DNA of 64,000 bases from NCBI GenBank assembly GCA_014529385.2, contig CM043944.1, positions 94,258,476-94,322,475 of the forward strand. The letters are read 5' to 3'. The stretch is from Adiantum capillus-veneris. Its lineage: Eukaryota; Streptophyta; Polypodiopsida; Polypodiales; Pteridaceae. The position numbers were made by a program, and so were the translations under genes. The notes under the pieces are model-generated. The model was not told where the DNA came from and made no database searches. It worked only from the letters and a program-made list of their open reading frames with translations. This document shows positions 1 to 13,600 of this stretch, one piece after another; position 1 is the first letter of the stretch, and each line of letters begins with the position of its first letter.

Positions 1-1845
1 CAAAATCTGAGTCAATTGATTCTTTAGCTCTATGGATTCGGAAGGTGACATCTTGTAGGGAGTCCTTGCTATTGGTTGGGCACCAGGAATGAGCTCGATC
101 TCGTGTACTAATTCCCTAGGTGGTGGAAGAGTTGTCAATTCCTCTAGGAAAATATCTTGATATTCATTTAGCCATTCAGGCTCTGATTCTTCTGATTTGG
201 TCTCTGTTTTATTGAGCCTTATAACAAAAATTGACAATCCTTTCTTTAACCCCTTAACCAAATGACTGGTTTTGACCACTTTCAGGGGAGATTTCCCTGT
301 TCTACCTTGCACTAAGACTTGTTCACCCTTTGAGTTTGAAAAAGAGATGCTTCGTTCACTGCAATGGATGTTGGCTTTATTTTTGCTCAGCCAATCCATC
401 CCTAAGATTCCTTCAAATCGGCCCATCTTCAAGATTCTAAATCTTGGTTGGGTTGAGTGACCTTCTAGTTGAAAGGATAGGTCTACCATCTATTCATCTG
501 TCAGAATGGTGGATCCCGTTGCTAGAGAAACCCATAACTTACGGCCTGTGGGTTGGGAGGTGACTTGCAATCATTTTACAGTGTTAGGTGACAAAAATGA
601 ATGTGAGCTACCCGAATCAATAAGAAAGGAAAGAGGTTTACCCTCATACTCTCCCTTAGTCTCAAGAATGGAGAATTGTCGATTTCAGCCACTGGGGTCC
701 AAGGCAGCATAGATGTGGGCTTGCTCCTCCATCTCATCCTTTATTGAAATGAAGTTCACAGTTGATGATCTAGGTGGGTTGTTGGTTGGATTTTGTCCAT
801 GAAGATGAGGCATAGGATTAGGTCTTGCTTGTGCTCAATTTCTCCCTCTGGTTTGAAGGTTTCTAAATTGTCCCCCTTGATTGGGTGAATTCAGATGGTT
901 AGCAGGAGGCACCAAATAATTTGAGTCATTTCCTTTAGGGCATTCGGCTTTCTTATGACCAAACTCTAGGAACTTGTAGCATTGAATTTGTCTTCCATTC
1001 TGAGTGACTGGAAGAGCGTTCACACGAACAAAATGTGGTGGCGGTTAGGGTTGGGCAGCTGGCTTTGGGATAAATGGTACTTTATTTGCTTGATAGGGCT
1101 GACCGTGGTAAGAAGGAAATTCCCGCTTCTTATTAGTTGTGGTGATTCCCTTAAAAAGGCTCTTATTTTTTGACTTGGCCCAAATTAAAGCGTCTACGAG
1201 TGAAACAGGTCGGAGGGACTCTACTTCAGAAGCCAAATCTCCTCCAAGTCCAAGGATGAAGCAACTTAGATTTTGTTCCTCTGTCATGAGAGGAGCATAT
1301 CGTGAAAGCTGGACAAACTCCTCATAGTAATCTTCGACAGACCTATTCCCCATCTTGCATGAAAGAAACTCATTCATCTTAGTGGTGGAGTAGTCTAGGG
1401 GAAGATAGCGTTCCTTGAGAAAATGCTTTAACTCATCCCAACTTTGAGTCACTTCTGCTACCTGGCGAGTTTGACAGTTGAGCTTCCACCATGTTTTTGC
1501 AGGTCCTTCTAGCTTGGCTCTTCCCATTATTCCTTGAGCTATTGAATTGTAACCAGCAAGAGCAAAGTAGTCATCCATCTGAATTATCCACTCTTCTAGT
1601 TGGGTAGGCACATCATCACTCGTGCCTAAAAATGGATGCGGTTGCACAGATTTGAGAAGGGCCTTGAGATCTTTGTCACTCCCAAAATCCTCTACAAGGG
1701 TTGCAGCAAGCGACATTTGGTTGGAACGTGGCACAGGTGTAGCTTAGGGTGTTGGTGGCACTTGTGAATCAAGGGGTGCATGATCTAAAGCACTAACTGA
1801 TGGTACATCCCAAGTAGCTTGACTCCTTGTAAGTCTACGTGGCAT
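1..1845 (-). pseudogene. Ty3/gypsy gag-pol, 5' part (gag, protease, start of RT), decayed
   Basis: One reading frame runs on the minus strand from an ATG at 1845 to the window edge. The gag domain (about 1734-1050) has the hydrophobic and tryptophan-rich pattern of retrotransposon gag proteins (WIIQMDDYF, AKTWWKL). A zinc knuckle lies near 985-945, but its second cysteine is replaced by leucine. The aspartic protease motif LIDSGSSHSF is near 627-598, and LGMDWL follows near 405-388. The stretch before position 1 reads like the segment just ahead of reverse transcriptase (YQDIF..., PIARTPYKMSP). In-frame stops lie at 1746-1744, 1047-1045, 837-835 and 492-490, so the copy is dead although the frame is otherwise kept. 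RT, RNase H and integrase would lie before this window. The family is secure; the lineage (perhaps a chromovirus) is a guess. Confidence 0.9.
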
Positions 1846-2082
1846 TTTGCTGAGACAAAAAAAATATCCTTTCTCTTAGCAATCGAGTTGAAAAACCTTT
1901 CAGGTATACAAGACTAGTTAAATTCTTTTTAGAGATAAAAGGTAAACTCTTTGTTATTTTTTCTCTCTTTCAAAACTTTTTTTTTTCTATTATGTCAAAA
2001 GCTTTTTACATCTCAGGCAAATACTTATTGATATAGGCTTGCACTTCTTTAGTAATTTCTATACATCAAGTTCTTCCATCTC

Positions 2083-2610
2083 CTACTTTGTCAGTACAGA
2101 CTTTAAAGCGCTAAGGTTACAATTCACTGAAAATACAAGTCTGTGGACTCGAGAAGAAAGTGACTTGCGAGCACATATAGCCTCACCAACTTGTTTCCAA
2201 GGGTTATGTGTAAATGGTCCAGTAAGTGATGTTCTTTGTCGTGGGTAGATAAACATCTTATCATGAGGGAGATTGGTTATTAATAGAAGAAGCTTGCTTT
2301 CATACTCTATGGCATGAGAACTAATAATACAATAGCGATTGGGACCTAGTCCCAATTTCTCCCTCATCATGGCCAGGCGAAGATTATTTAGAAGATGTTC
2401 ATGGCCCCAAAGAGTTACTTCAGTTATGTTGCATTGGGTCTTCCACATTTGTTGAGCTCCGGTTGTCCCTTTGGCAGGAAAAAGAAGGTGAACAAAGTGT
2501 TCTAACATGGTCTCCTTTTGTTCCATAGTTGCTTCTTCCATTTGCTTTTGGACAATTTCGAGTAATTCCTCTTCTTGAGAGGTCCACGTCATCTGCAAAT
2601 TTTCATGCAA
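2083..2610 (-). CDS. Leader ORF of the first gypsy element, function unknown
   Basis: A 175-codon open frame lies between the primer-binding site (2703-2692) and the gag start (1845), on the element's own strand. The product is rich in Glu, Met and Leu near its N-terminus (coiled-coil-like) and then becomes basic. I recognise no domain. Position and strand suggest an extra protein of the retroelement. It could also be chance openness, but it stays open while the longer gag-pol frame beside it has four stops. A start at the internal Met near 2589 is equally possible. Confidence 0.45.
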   Translation of the reverse strand: MHENLQMTWTSQEEELLEIVQKQMEEATMEQKETMLEHFVHLLFPAKGTTGAQQMWKTQCNITEVTLWGHEHLLNNLRLAMMREKLGLGPNRYCIISSHAIEYESKLLLLITNLPHDKMFIYPRQRTSLTGPFTHNPWKQVGEAICARKSLSSRVHRLVFSVNCNLSALKSVLTK

Positions 2611-2691
2611 TTTGAGAATTTATTTTTCATTATCTCACTCTTTTCTACAAGAGTCAATTAAGACCTTTATCTATCCAAGGATAAAAAATGC

Positions 2692-2703
2692 GCTCTGATA
2701 CCA
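2692..2703 (-). promoter_or_regulatory. Primer-binding site (initiator Met tRNA type) of the first gypsy element
   Basis: The minus strand reads TGGTATCAGAGC, the standard plant retroelement site complementary to the 3' end of initiator tRNA-Met. It sits between the LTR and the leader ORF as expected, and it fixes the element's orientation. Confidence 0.9.
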
Positions 2704-2704
2704 C

Positions 2705-5700
2705 TTCTAAGGGCCATGATCGGGGACCACTGACTGTACCATCTCCACATGGATACACCCTGATCTCCGACATCCCTCCCGCTTGAGACCGACACCAAGA
2801 CAAGACTCCTTCTGCTCTTCGATGCCAACTCAAGGGGGTGATAAAATTCAAGTTCTCTCATATGGATCCCTTAGCCCTGAAGAACCTTGCTTACCAATCA
2901 ATCTTACCAATCAAAGTCATCATACTAACGTGGAACTCAACCTTCCAAGGTCAACTGGTGGGAGTTCTCTAATTCACCCTTGGTTCTAGGTCATTGACAA
3001 AATTTTCCGGTTAGGACCGAGCACAGCCGTCAATGCCTTCCCCTAAGGTGAGTGTATTATAATCTACACGAATCTCTCGATCCCAAGTTGTTCCCTGCTC
3101 GGTAGATCGGAATCCCTTTTTCCAAGCTCTAGACTTAATTGCTAAGACAACATAAAATTGGGTTTAACTTTCCGGCCAGCAATCAACCCTCCGGAATCCG
3201 CCCACCCACCAAACCGTTTGATAAATGCACCTTCACAAGGTAGTACTATGATACTACAAAACAATATTCCAATTATGGCGAACCAAGAATACATTTCAAG
3301 CATTTGAAAGCAGCATGCAAATTGTTGCATACCCTTGCAAATGTGCATTTATTAGGTCGTTCCCACCTTTTCCTTTATAGAATATTTTCACTTCCTTTTT
3401 TCTTTAGTATTAGTAAGATTATCTACTTATCTTTCAAGCAATCCCATATACTTCTCCAGGCATATCCCGATCCTCGTCCCAGGACTCGGGTATCCTGTCT
3501 CCTCCGCCACATGAGAAGGCGACGCCTTTACACAGATTCCAATTCTTATTTTTCTTTATCTTGTGTGGGAAAGGCTTCAAAAATAATCTACTTTAGGTTC
3601 CTTTTAAATCAATAATCCCGAGAAGAAGAGCAAAGGTCCGACTGATGAGGACAACTGCGGAATAGCCCATTTAGGTTCCTAGCCTTTCCAAGGTTCTTTT
3701 TTTCCAAACAATTTGAAGAGTTCCTTAATTGAATCGCATCTTCCTCCCTTATCCTGATCCCTCCATGGATCCTTTTTCCTTCCTCCTTTTCCCGTCGGCA
3801 TCAGGCCTACCCGGACTAGGCCGATTGCCAAACGCTCCGCGGGTCACATCCACCCGGCCGGGACACACTCCCATTCAATCCCATTTCTAGGGCAATGAAT
3901 GAACCCTGAGCTCAAACATAGACCAACGGTTATCAACCCTAGCCCAAAAGGACCATCCCCCGTTGTATCCCACAGGTAAACACTTACGCTGGCCTTTTTC
4001 CAAACAATGAAGACAAGTTCACACTTAAATCGCTATGTTATGATAGGGCTATCCACGTCATTCTTCTTGGTAAATTTTTTAATCCTAGTTTAAATTTTTC
4101 GATTAAGCTCCTTGAGTTATAAACCCTTAATTCCTAATTCCTTTTAATTTCCTATTCAAACAAGACCTTAAGAAAACAACGAATCTCATGGAAGTTTAAG
4201 GTTTTGTCTCCAAGTAAGTTTCACGTTATCCCCGACTTCGATGAATCCCATTTTGGTCCTTTTTCATCATTTGCAATCCATGGGGCATCTCCATGGAAGC
4301 GATGGGAGTTTTATGTTGAAGAAACATGGTCACGACATCCACGAAGCTATCCCCTTACTCCCCCCTTCAAATTTGCAAAACAAACTTGAAAGAAGACAAA
4401 CTTGAAATGGACAATGCATATGCTTTCTATAATGAGTTTTTGCTTTGGTGTGATCTATGCGTGATACACACAAAACATTCGAGATGCACCAACTTACAAC
4501 TTGGGCAATTAATCAAAACTTCTTTTGAGTGCTTATGCACGAGTAAAACCCTTCTATGCATGGTAGTGTAAAAATGGCGAAGTTCCTAAGAGTCGACTTG
4601 CTAGTGTATCGTAAAATATGCATGTAATAGTGTATGAATGATTAAAATTATTCTCTAGAAAGGTATTTAGGCGTACCTTTAATACCATGGAAAGGATTAA
4701 TCAAGTGGCTTAAAGAGGCTTAAGGTTTCGGAGCCTTAATGTGTAGATAGCAGGGTCTTCTCCTTGCTTTGGAAGAGTAACGGCAAGTGTATTGACGTGG
4801 CTGGATCTTTTCCGTTTCCCTTTGCTTGAAAACCTCCAATTTGGTTATGGGAATAGAAAGGCATTAAGAAAAATTCAAGCTATGGAAAGCTTGTAGGTTA
4901 AGAGAGAGAAGGTGAAGAGAGTAATGGTGATTTGGGTTATGGTTATGGCTTCTCTTGAGGAGAGAGGGATGTGTAGGTGTGTGTGTGTGAAGAAGGATTA
5001 GCATTGGCTTTTCATGGTTCACTATCAAGCTTGCACTATCAAAATGTGTAGAGAAATGAGGTGAAGTGAAGCGTAGCGAAATGTAGCAAAGTGAAGAGAA
5101 GAAGTTTTTAATGAGTAGGGAAGGCCTCCTTTTAAGCTTAATTTGATAAGGCCTTTAGCTTATCATGATAAGTTACTTTACATATTTTGATAGGCTTTCT
5201 TTCTTCTCAAAGCTTCTCCAACAAGCTACTTATGCAAGAAGCTAATTTCCTACAAGTGGCTTATGCATGAAGCTACTTTTCCTACCTCAAGTGGCTTCTT
5301 CAACAAGCTACTTTCAACTAGTGGATTTTTTTTTCAATAAGTTACTTTTTCACCTTACCCTATTCTTTTTTTGTTTTTCTTACACATTTATATTTTCTTG
5401 AGATAAAACCAATATCCCATGCATTGGTTATATCCACGTTCCCATGGTGAAAATTGAAAGTGTCTCATGGATAGCTTTGCATTGATTATATCCATGTTCC
5501 CATGCTTAAAACCAAAAGTGTCTTGTGGGTAGCTAGGGTGCTTTACCCGATCGTATTCGAAAAGTCAACGGCTTAGATATTTCAGCAAGAGTAAGTCTAA
5601 GAGGAGGACCTTACACACTTACTGGATCTACTACCTAGGCACACTAAGTGACATGTTCTTTACAGCTTGGAGCTCCCATAGAGCCCATAACCCATTAAAA

Positions 5701-5707
5701 TATTACA
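2705..5707 (-). repeat. 5' LTR of the first gypsy element (about 3 kb)
   Basis: This is the sequence on the LTR side of the primer-binding site. On the minus strand the probable LTR start is TGTAATATTTTAATGGG at 5707, a typical gypsy LTR opening. The inner end is near 2705-2717; a TG/CA end at 2717 is possible but leaves a 13-base gap to the primer site. There is no long ORF on either strand, as expected for an LTR. The partner LTR is outside the window, so the boundaries cannot be confirmed. Confidence 0.6.
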
Positions 5708-5829
5708 GTGGCTTGAAATAAATCGGGAATTTACAATACGTGACCATTTTGGAAAAACGTGAAAATGTGTAACTCCAATCTTTACTGATTATTTGTATTC
5801 ATCTTCGATGTGCATTCGTAAGGCTTCAG

Positions 5830-7922
5830 TCTTTAGTAGCTTCTGTTAACTGATGTTGACTCAGTTAAGAATTCCAAAGGCTAATTGCACTGCAAATTGC
5901 TTGCATCTAATATTGAAAGAAAGATGATGCGATGTTGAAATAAACATGATTTGTGGTAGAAACACCTTGCTCCCACAATTGGTCCCTATCACAATTTGTG
6001 CTTCTCAATTAGAGTGGAAATTCTTCTCTACTAACCTTGTGCCATTGAATAAACTTATGTCGATGATCCACATGTATTAGCTAAAAAATCGGTTTATTCT
6101 TCTTAAGAACCAAGCGATGGGAAGGAAAACAACCACTAAAATTCAAGTTGTTAATGTACTCTGTTGTGTACAAAAATTTGTCTTCTTTTCCAAAAGATAT
6201 AACTGAATCTACACTAAGGTATTACACTTTTTGTCCACATAAGTGACTCAAAGCGCAAGCATTTATCTCATCCACCTCCTAATTTAGAGGTGCAAGAACA
6301 ACATGATAATTAAAGAAACTAGCATGGTCTCAAACTATATTCATGTCTCTATACACCCAGCTCAGTAAAATTTGCAACTCGCTATTCTCCATAAGCATCA
6401 CCTTACCCTATCATCATCATGACAATAACCCACCAAGCCATTTCCAATTTTCAATATCCATTGGGAAAACTCTATCTTGAAGGACACACATATTTGAGTC
6501 GAAGACAATACTATTACACTTGACCGAAGTCTAGAATGACACAAAGTTACATCCACAATATCCTCATGGGGTCCTTTGACTACCATAGGTAACATTTTTC
6601 TAAAATCTACACTAAAAAGCATAACTTTGCTTGTGAGCACATTGTCACTATACATTATGTCTTTTAGTGTCTTGTACAATGCTTCAAATGCATGATGATG
6701 AACCATTGGTGCCTCATACCATATTATCAATCTTAAAAGCTTTAAGACTTCTACATAAGGATTATTAATTGCAACATTGCATGCACCAGAAGCATCTACA
6801 TCCAATGGAATTTTAAACCATGAGTGAGTAGTATGACCAATGAAGAGTAGAAGAGAAACTATGCTTGAAGACGCACATGCCAAAGCTATAGGACCTTGAC
6901 CATGCAAGTGCAACAATAAAGTGTTATAAATATAAATTTTTCTTGATCCACCAGACCATCAAATAAGAAAAAACCACCCTCCCCGTTGTAAACTACATGT
7001 AAAACTATTTCGAAAGTGCTATGTCGGCAAGGATTTGGATTCCTTGCCATAGAGGCACCTAATGCCGCTTGTCCTTTAGGATTGAAGATCATCTCCTCAA
7101 GCAATAGAACATTTTGTCGGCTTCTTTGTGTTGTTCTAGGTGTTAATTGCATACCTTCAAAGTCACCCAAATTCTTTCCAAACTGCATTAAGATATCCTG
7201 CACACGTGACAATGCTAACGCATAATCCTCTGAAAGCTCTGTAGCAAACAATCCCAAATTGTTTCAGGGTGTAGGTGAATCACACAGTACCAAAATAATA
7301 ACAAATAATCTTATCAATTGTGCACTAGTTTGTTGTCATGTAGCTTCTCACAAGCATTTTTTCGAGTCAACATGAATCTCAATCAATCCTCTAGTAAGAC
7401 ACGTCTCCTTAAAAGTAGGGTAAACTTGCCCGTCTTGACAGTACAAAACCTTTGAAAATTGTCAATACCATATGCAAAAATTATTTTTCACCGGCACTAG
7501 AACAAACATTTTATACACAAACAATTGCATAACCTCTGTGTCTTTTTGTCGATGTCTATAAAGACTTATTCCATACCCGCTCACATGGAAAGCCCATGTA
7601 CAATAGTGATCGTGCATCTTCATGTACTTCATTGGCCTTAGAACATTGAATAAGAGTAGATTTTTTGTGCATGACCATTATAAGTTCATGCCGCATATAG
7701 ATAGGGTAGTCATCACCATCAACAGTAGCTATTTTCGAGAACCCTTTAGGATATCAATGTTTACATTACCTTTGTAGCATGCAAGGAGCATTTTCATTAT
7801 ATATTCCAAATAGTCCATGTATATTTAAATGACACACAATGTTATATAATTTAGGAATCATATCCTTATCAAGAAATTCTTCACACACAAATTTATCATA
7901 GTGGGAAACATATGTTGGCTTA
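5830..7922 (-). pseudogene. Helitron Rep/helicase, C-terminal half (PIF1-type helicase), decayed
   Basis: Minus-strand segments match the Helitron helicase in order. Near 7730-7690 is the Rep C-terminal stretch VDGDDYPIY. Next comes the region ahead of the Walker A loop (7257-6886), whose P-loop is degraded. Then 6916-6398 contains the helicase blocks HSWFKIPL, RLIIWYEAPM (Walker B-like DEAP changed to YEAP) and SKVMLFSVDFRKMLPMV. After that, 6390-5830 is a frame-broken remnant with the later motifs (EVDEINACAL, YTTEYINNLNFSGC). Multiple stops and frameshifts show it is dead. The N-terminal Rep part continues at 16277 on the far side of the CACTA element. Confidence 0.85.
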
Positions 7923-7964
7923 CACTACAAGAGGTTTTGTGCTCTTGTGATGCTGTTAGCGATG

Positions 7965-8270
7965 GAAATACATTGGGTTTTTATAACCCCCGACAACGCT
8001 AAGACCGTCGCTAACAGCGTCGATACGGGAATGTCGCTATAAGCATCGTTATAAGGGTCACTATATGCGTCGTTATAATCGTCGCTATATAGCGACAATC
8101 ATAGCGACGTGTACATGCCATCTATAGCGGCGTCGCTATAGCAGTCACTATATGCATTGCTATAATCGTCACTATATAGCAACGATCATAGCGATGTGTA
8201 CAGGCCATCTATAGCGACCTTTATAGCGATGCTGCAGAGCCTTATATAGCGACGGTCATAGCGATGCCCA
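7965..8270. repeat. CACTA left subterminal repeat array
   Basis: About twenty degenerate copies in both orientations of a short motif built on GTCGCTATA or TATAGCGAC fill this stretch (for example near 8030, 8060, 8090, 8110, 8140, 8200 and 8250). Subterminal repeats of this kind are the known binding sites of CACTA transposition proteins, and the right end carries the same motif. Confidence 0.8.
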
Positions 8271-8669
8271 AAAGAAAAAAAAAATGGTGGCAAGGCATAC
8301 CCATCAACCAAATTGAATGTTTCATTAATTGATTCACCTTTGAAAAAAAGTGCAAGCTTAGATATAGACCCAAAGTAGTCACCCACAAGACAATATAACC
8401 ATTAACTCCATCATCCATAGTATTGTTTGCAGAATAAAGATACAAAAACTGACAAGCGTAAATTGATGAAAGTAAATCAATGACAATTGTACACATCATA
8501 GGCAAAATCACTTGATTGTTAAACTTTGCAAATGTAATAGCTACAACACCATTGTCATTATTGAAAAAATATACATGGTTTTCAAAAAGACGTATAAAAG
8601 TCGTCTCATGATACATATGCTATGACAAAAAGAAATTAATTCTATCTAGCTACGGCTAGACTGACGTCG

Positions 8670-9930
8670 TCTAATCAGACGTCTCATCACGTTCAATTGG
8701 CGTATTTGTCAGATTCTGCAAAACAAAAACAATAAGACAGCTTTCTGTAAGTATAAATATATAGCAACGTTTATAAAACAATACAACAAATATAAAAGAG
8801 TAAACCCTAATACTAACCATGCTGTCGCGAGAACTCAGAATGTCCATTAGGGCGTTTAAGCCCTTCCTGCCTGCGTACTCATGCTCGTACGATGTGGGGT
8901 CACGTCCTGTCATCGACCACTGTCAAAACATACAAAGAATCCATTATGTTAGAATTTAAAGTCCCCTAAACCCTAAACTATCAAACATAAAGAGCAATGC
9001 AAAAACACTTACAAAATCGACCTCAAATGATGCCCACCCACCTTTCCCCAAGTGGTGCGATCTCCCTACCTCTACTCACGCTCTGGCTGCCTCTTTTTGT
9101 TGCTTCCACTTGTCGGGATTCTCGTGTGCTGCTTTCTTCGCATTCTTCCAATCTTCTTTGGCCAGTCAATCTGGTCTATTCCACCCATGCTTGATTGCTT
9201 TTTGCACTTCGGAATGCTTGTGCTTGCAGTATTCGCGCATTCGAACCTTCATCAGGTCTTCATTGAAGGGGTCATCCCATGTTGGAACGAGAAACTCGTC
9301 ATGAAGCATGTTGATGACTCTGTCTTTTAAATCACTTAGTACTTCACTCCAGGTGTTTAGTATGTAGTGTATAAGCACCAGAGAGCAAAGACCGCGCATG
9401 CGCGAGATCACCTTCTTGCCTTCATCATCCAAGATGATGCCGTCGTTGAAGTTGACGGAGTAAGGCAAGCGCTCTCATCGGTGACGCGTGAACCTGGGTG
9501 TCCCAACAAGGGTCTCTAGCGGCGTGTTGACGGGGTATGGACGTCAGGTGTCTCCACTGGAGTTTGGGTCCCGAAGCGAGGAGTGTCGACTAGAGTGACT
9601 CCTGGAGGAGTAGCTAGTGGTGTGTAGCTACTAGGAACGGTTGTCAACCACGCAAAACTGGTGTAGATGGCGATGCCGTGGCTGGTTTTGGGGAGGGAAA
9701 AGAAGGTAAGGGTAAAGAGCCTCGTCGAACACGAGGCGGTGTCGAGGCATCGGCAGTGGCATCCCCACAACAACCACCACCGCCACCACTAGAGCACCGG
9801 TGCCTAGACGAGTGTGAAAATTGTCTCATCGACACCGAAGCTTCGGAGCATGCTGAATGCTCTGAAACAGAGGGAGATGTGGCCGGAGTAGGAACGCGCG
9901 ATGGTGCACCAAAGCGATGACGCTCCACGT
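8670..9930 (-). pseudogene. CACTA second protein (Transposase_24-like), decayed
   Basis: The minus-strand coding segments appear in the usual order for this CACTA protein. A Ser/Pro/Thr-rich low-complexity N-terminal part (about 9928-9516) is followed by a conserved block at 9468-9166 (LPYSVNFNDG, LHDEFLVPTWDDPF, REYCKHKHSEVQKAIK). After an in-frame stop near 9166 come AKEDWKNAKK and DKWKQQKEAAR, then a last segment at 8913-8671 (MTGRDPTSYEHEYAGRKG). The family is a C-terminal accessory product of plant CACTA elements. Frame changes in the low-complexity part and the stop near 9166 indicate a pseudogene, although some breaks may be introns. Confidence 0.75.
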
Positions 9931-10048
9931 ACCACTCTCTCTACTCGGGTGACAAAGAAGAAAGAAACTGCTCATCATCCATACCTGCATTAAACACACG
10001 AACATTTAAACTTAATATTGAATGAATGGAGAAGAAAACATGGACAAG

Positions 10049-10050
<2 letters not shown>

Positions 10051-10079
<29 letters not shown>
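10051..10079. repeat. GA microsatellite
   Basis: About 14 GA units lie inside the CACTA element. Confidence 0.95.
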
Positions 10080-10085
<6 letters not shown>

Positions 10086-10650
10086 ATATCGTGTAGAGAG
10101 ATTTCGTTGAATTTCTGTGAATTTGTAAAAGCACTGCGGTCCGGGTGCGATGGAGACTGAAGCTGCATCACGAAGGTCTGCTCATCAAAGTTGCTTGCTC
10201 CACCACTAAATCTAGAATTGATCGGTTGATAGAGACACTGAGAAGCAGTAGTAGTGCTTCTTAATGTCTCATTCACTCGATCAGCTAGATCTAGTGGTGG
10301 GACGAGCAACATCTATATTGAGCAAACTAGCTTCGCGATTGTAGCTTCAGTCTCCATCCTACTCGGAGCGCAGTGCTTGTCGTCCCTGCTTGTTAGAACA
10401 TACTTAGAGAATACATACCTAGAGTGGATGCAAAGACCATTAAATACAATGATGCAAAGACTATTAAATACAATGACACAATGACACAATGACGCATACA
10501 GACAGAAATGGATAAAAAGCCATGTGAATCCAATACACATTATAAAACGGAGCTAGATTGTTCACATACAATTTTTATGGCTTTAAGAGGTCTCTCTCTC
10601 ATCCTCGCAAAGCTCAGTATAACTTCCTATATCTATATAGAGTTCTCCGT

Positions 10651-13600
10651 TTAAATAGATGTCCTTCGTTTCATTTGTAGATCCTTTGCATGCACCCCAT
10701 AGAGAGTAGCAGCTTGATGCTCGTCTGGCACCACCTCAACGGCTTCTGACTGAGCATCTTCTCCGATCTCCTCCATTGATGCTGTTGTGATTGGCACATG
10801 GTAGCCTTCATACGTCCGTGCACTATGAGGGGCTACTTCTATGACGTACCACCAATTTGATGCAGACTTTGTAGGATGAAATATCACCTGCCAGAGCCAC
10901 ATAACTTACATGAGAGCTTCCAAGCACATAACTTCTAAAAAGGGATGTTAACTATTTACATACTTACTTGTTCACAATGCTCGAGTAGTACGAAAGTGTC
11001 TCTTAGGTCAGTCCATTTCTTAGTTGAATCCACCTCAAGAAAACCAGGCTCTCCTCTACGCACAATAGTGTTGTGACCGTCCATGATTATCTTGAACCAT
11101 TGCACGTTGAACAAGTCGACAAAAAATCCTCTATAATCGATCCTCAATATCTCTTGTAGCATGCCGAAGTAAGTGAGTTCCACCACCACAGGATTTGCAT
11201 CAGAGTACCGTCATCGACTACACTGTTCAAATTTTGCCATGATTTCACAATCTTGAGTAAAACGCTTTTTGTTCATCCGTTCCACCCTAAAATGTTGACC
11301 TTTACACCATGCTGCTGTGTATGACTTATGCTACAACCAACAAAGATTATGAGTGGATGTTCAAACATCTAGAAAGTCACTAGTTGTACATTGCAAACTT
11401 ACCTTGGTCGCGCAACCCCGAGAATACTCCCACTCCTCCTCAGTCACTTCTTCATCGCACTGTTGTGCACTTTTCAATTGGTTGTGCAACTATCTTAAGC
11501 TCATGAATGTTGGTAGGCTCTCCAGACCCGTCGGATAGTGCATCGGTGGTCGTCTTCCCCGTCTCCACTCGATTCGTGCCCTTTGTCGCTCTCGCTTTGC
11601 ATCCTCATATTGTGAAATCCACTTTTTCATCACTGGATTGTGAAGCATGCAAAATCAGTTGATTTTAGCCTCTAGATCTTTCGTCATCTTCTTCTTAACA
11701 CCGAGATTGCACATGACAATCCGAGATATGCGCTCATCATCTATGGTTTTCCATAGCGTGTCCCGGGCTATATCAAATCCTTCTAGCCACTCTCCAATGT
11801 ACACTAGGGACTCTGATACCAGCCAACCTTCTGCCATGCTACCCTCCGGATGTGCCTTCTGACGCACATATCCCTTAAGCGTTTTCATGAAACGGGGTTC
11901 TAAAAAGAATATCCATCTGGAATGTACTGTGCCTGCTATTTCCACCTCATCAACTATGTGAACAAGAAGATGCACATGAATGGTTAGCATGGTAGTAGGA
12001 AAGTGTTTCTCAAACATGCACACAACCTCCACAGTGTTTAGTTTGGCCAATGGTATGGATTCTACGTTAATCTCCTTTTGTGAGACCCATTGCACCAACT
12101 TTGCAAGTTTGTAGATTGTGTTACGGACGTCAAGAGACAAACATCCCTCAATGGCCACCCGTAAAATAAACTGCAAAACATGTGCAGCAATGATATTAAA
12201 GTCCACACACGAATTTGTTACACAATTCCCACTATGATATATTCCACTATGAACATACCTGACACATTTTATACCAGTCGTGTGACTTCAAACCTGTAAG
12301 ATTTCCTTCTTTAGTAAAACACGTTGGGAGCGAGTGCATTACGCCAGTGGGGATCCGCAAAGATCGAATGGTCTTTTTTACTTTGCGTTCTTGGGCTCCG
12401 GTAAAAATCTATGGTGCTTTAGGGAGTTTTATCGATCCATCGGACGCTGTTTGTGGCCAATATTGCTCCATACGATTCACATTTCTAAGGTCAACTCTGG
12501 CTCCCAAAGTATCTTTCTTGCCGGTCAGATGGTCCCATAGTAGATTACCCACATTCTTGAATATGTGCATTGGATCGAGCAAGTGATTGATCATGAGTCG
12601 GGGCCGATATGGTAATTCGTACCATAGAGATAGTCTCTTCATCCCTGGGGGCAATCCATCATCACACATCTCCTTCTGCTCTAACCATGCTTGTGCAAAC
12701 ATCCTCGGTGGCTCTCTTCCCAAAAAGCCGTCCGTAGCACATGATTCTCTAGAAGATACGCTTGATGACCTTCGTAGATTTTCTTCTTCATTGAGGGCGC
12801 CCTACGTGCATTCAGTCTAGGTTCACATGTGACACATGCTCTGTATCCACTTGTTTGAAGTCCTGCATGTATACACATGATAATAGATCAGCTTGAGAAA
12901 AACCAAGATTTACAGTGTCTGAGTGAGCAGTGTAAATAGATCACCTGAGCATTCTGTTAGTCCGGGATAGTCATGCATGGTCCACATTAGAATGCCTCTG
13001 ATCAAAGCATTCCGTCGACCTGTGTGTCGGCTCATATCCACCACCTCTATGCCAATCCACAATTGTTGTAGCTCTTCCAATAGTGGACGAAGATACACAT
13101 CCATATTCTTCACTTTATATCACCCCGGCACAATCAAGCTTAGCCATAGGTGCCCCTTCTTCCTAGTCAACCACGGGGGAATGTTGTAGTTGACGATGAC
13201 AACGGGCCATACACTGTAAGATGTTGATCTTTGACCAAATGGATTTACGCCATCCATAGCCAGGCCTAAGCGCAAATTTCAAGCTTCCCTGGAAAAATTC
13301 AACCATGTTCCATCTATATGTTTCCAGGCTGCACAATCTGCAGGAATCCGTAGCACACCATCTGAAGATTTATGCTCCTCATGCCATGATGCTAGGGCGG
13401 CCATGGACTTACATTCGAAGAAATGCTTGATGCGAGGAAGCAGAGGAAAATGTCGCAAAACCTTTTGGGAATTTTTGTTTCGTGGAGATCTACTCGATAT
13501 CTTTCGGAATCACATTTTGGACACTTCTCCATGTCTATGTATTCCCCTCTAAAAAGAATGCAGTCATTAGGACAAGCATGGATCGAATTGTAATCCATCC

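Noticed and set aside
9678-9920. Plus-strand 80-codon ORF opposite the CACTA second gene
   Set aside because: It is a shadow of the low-complexity coding sequence on the minus strand.
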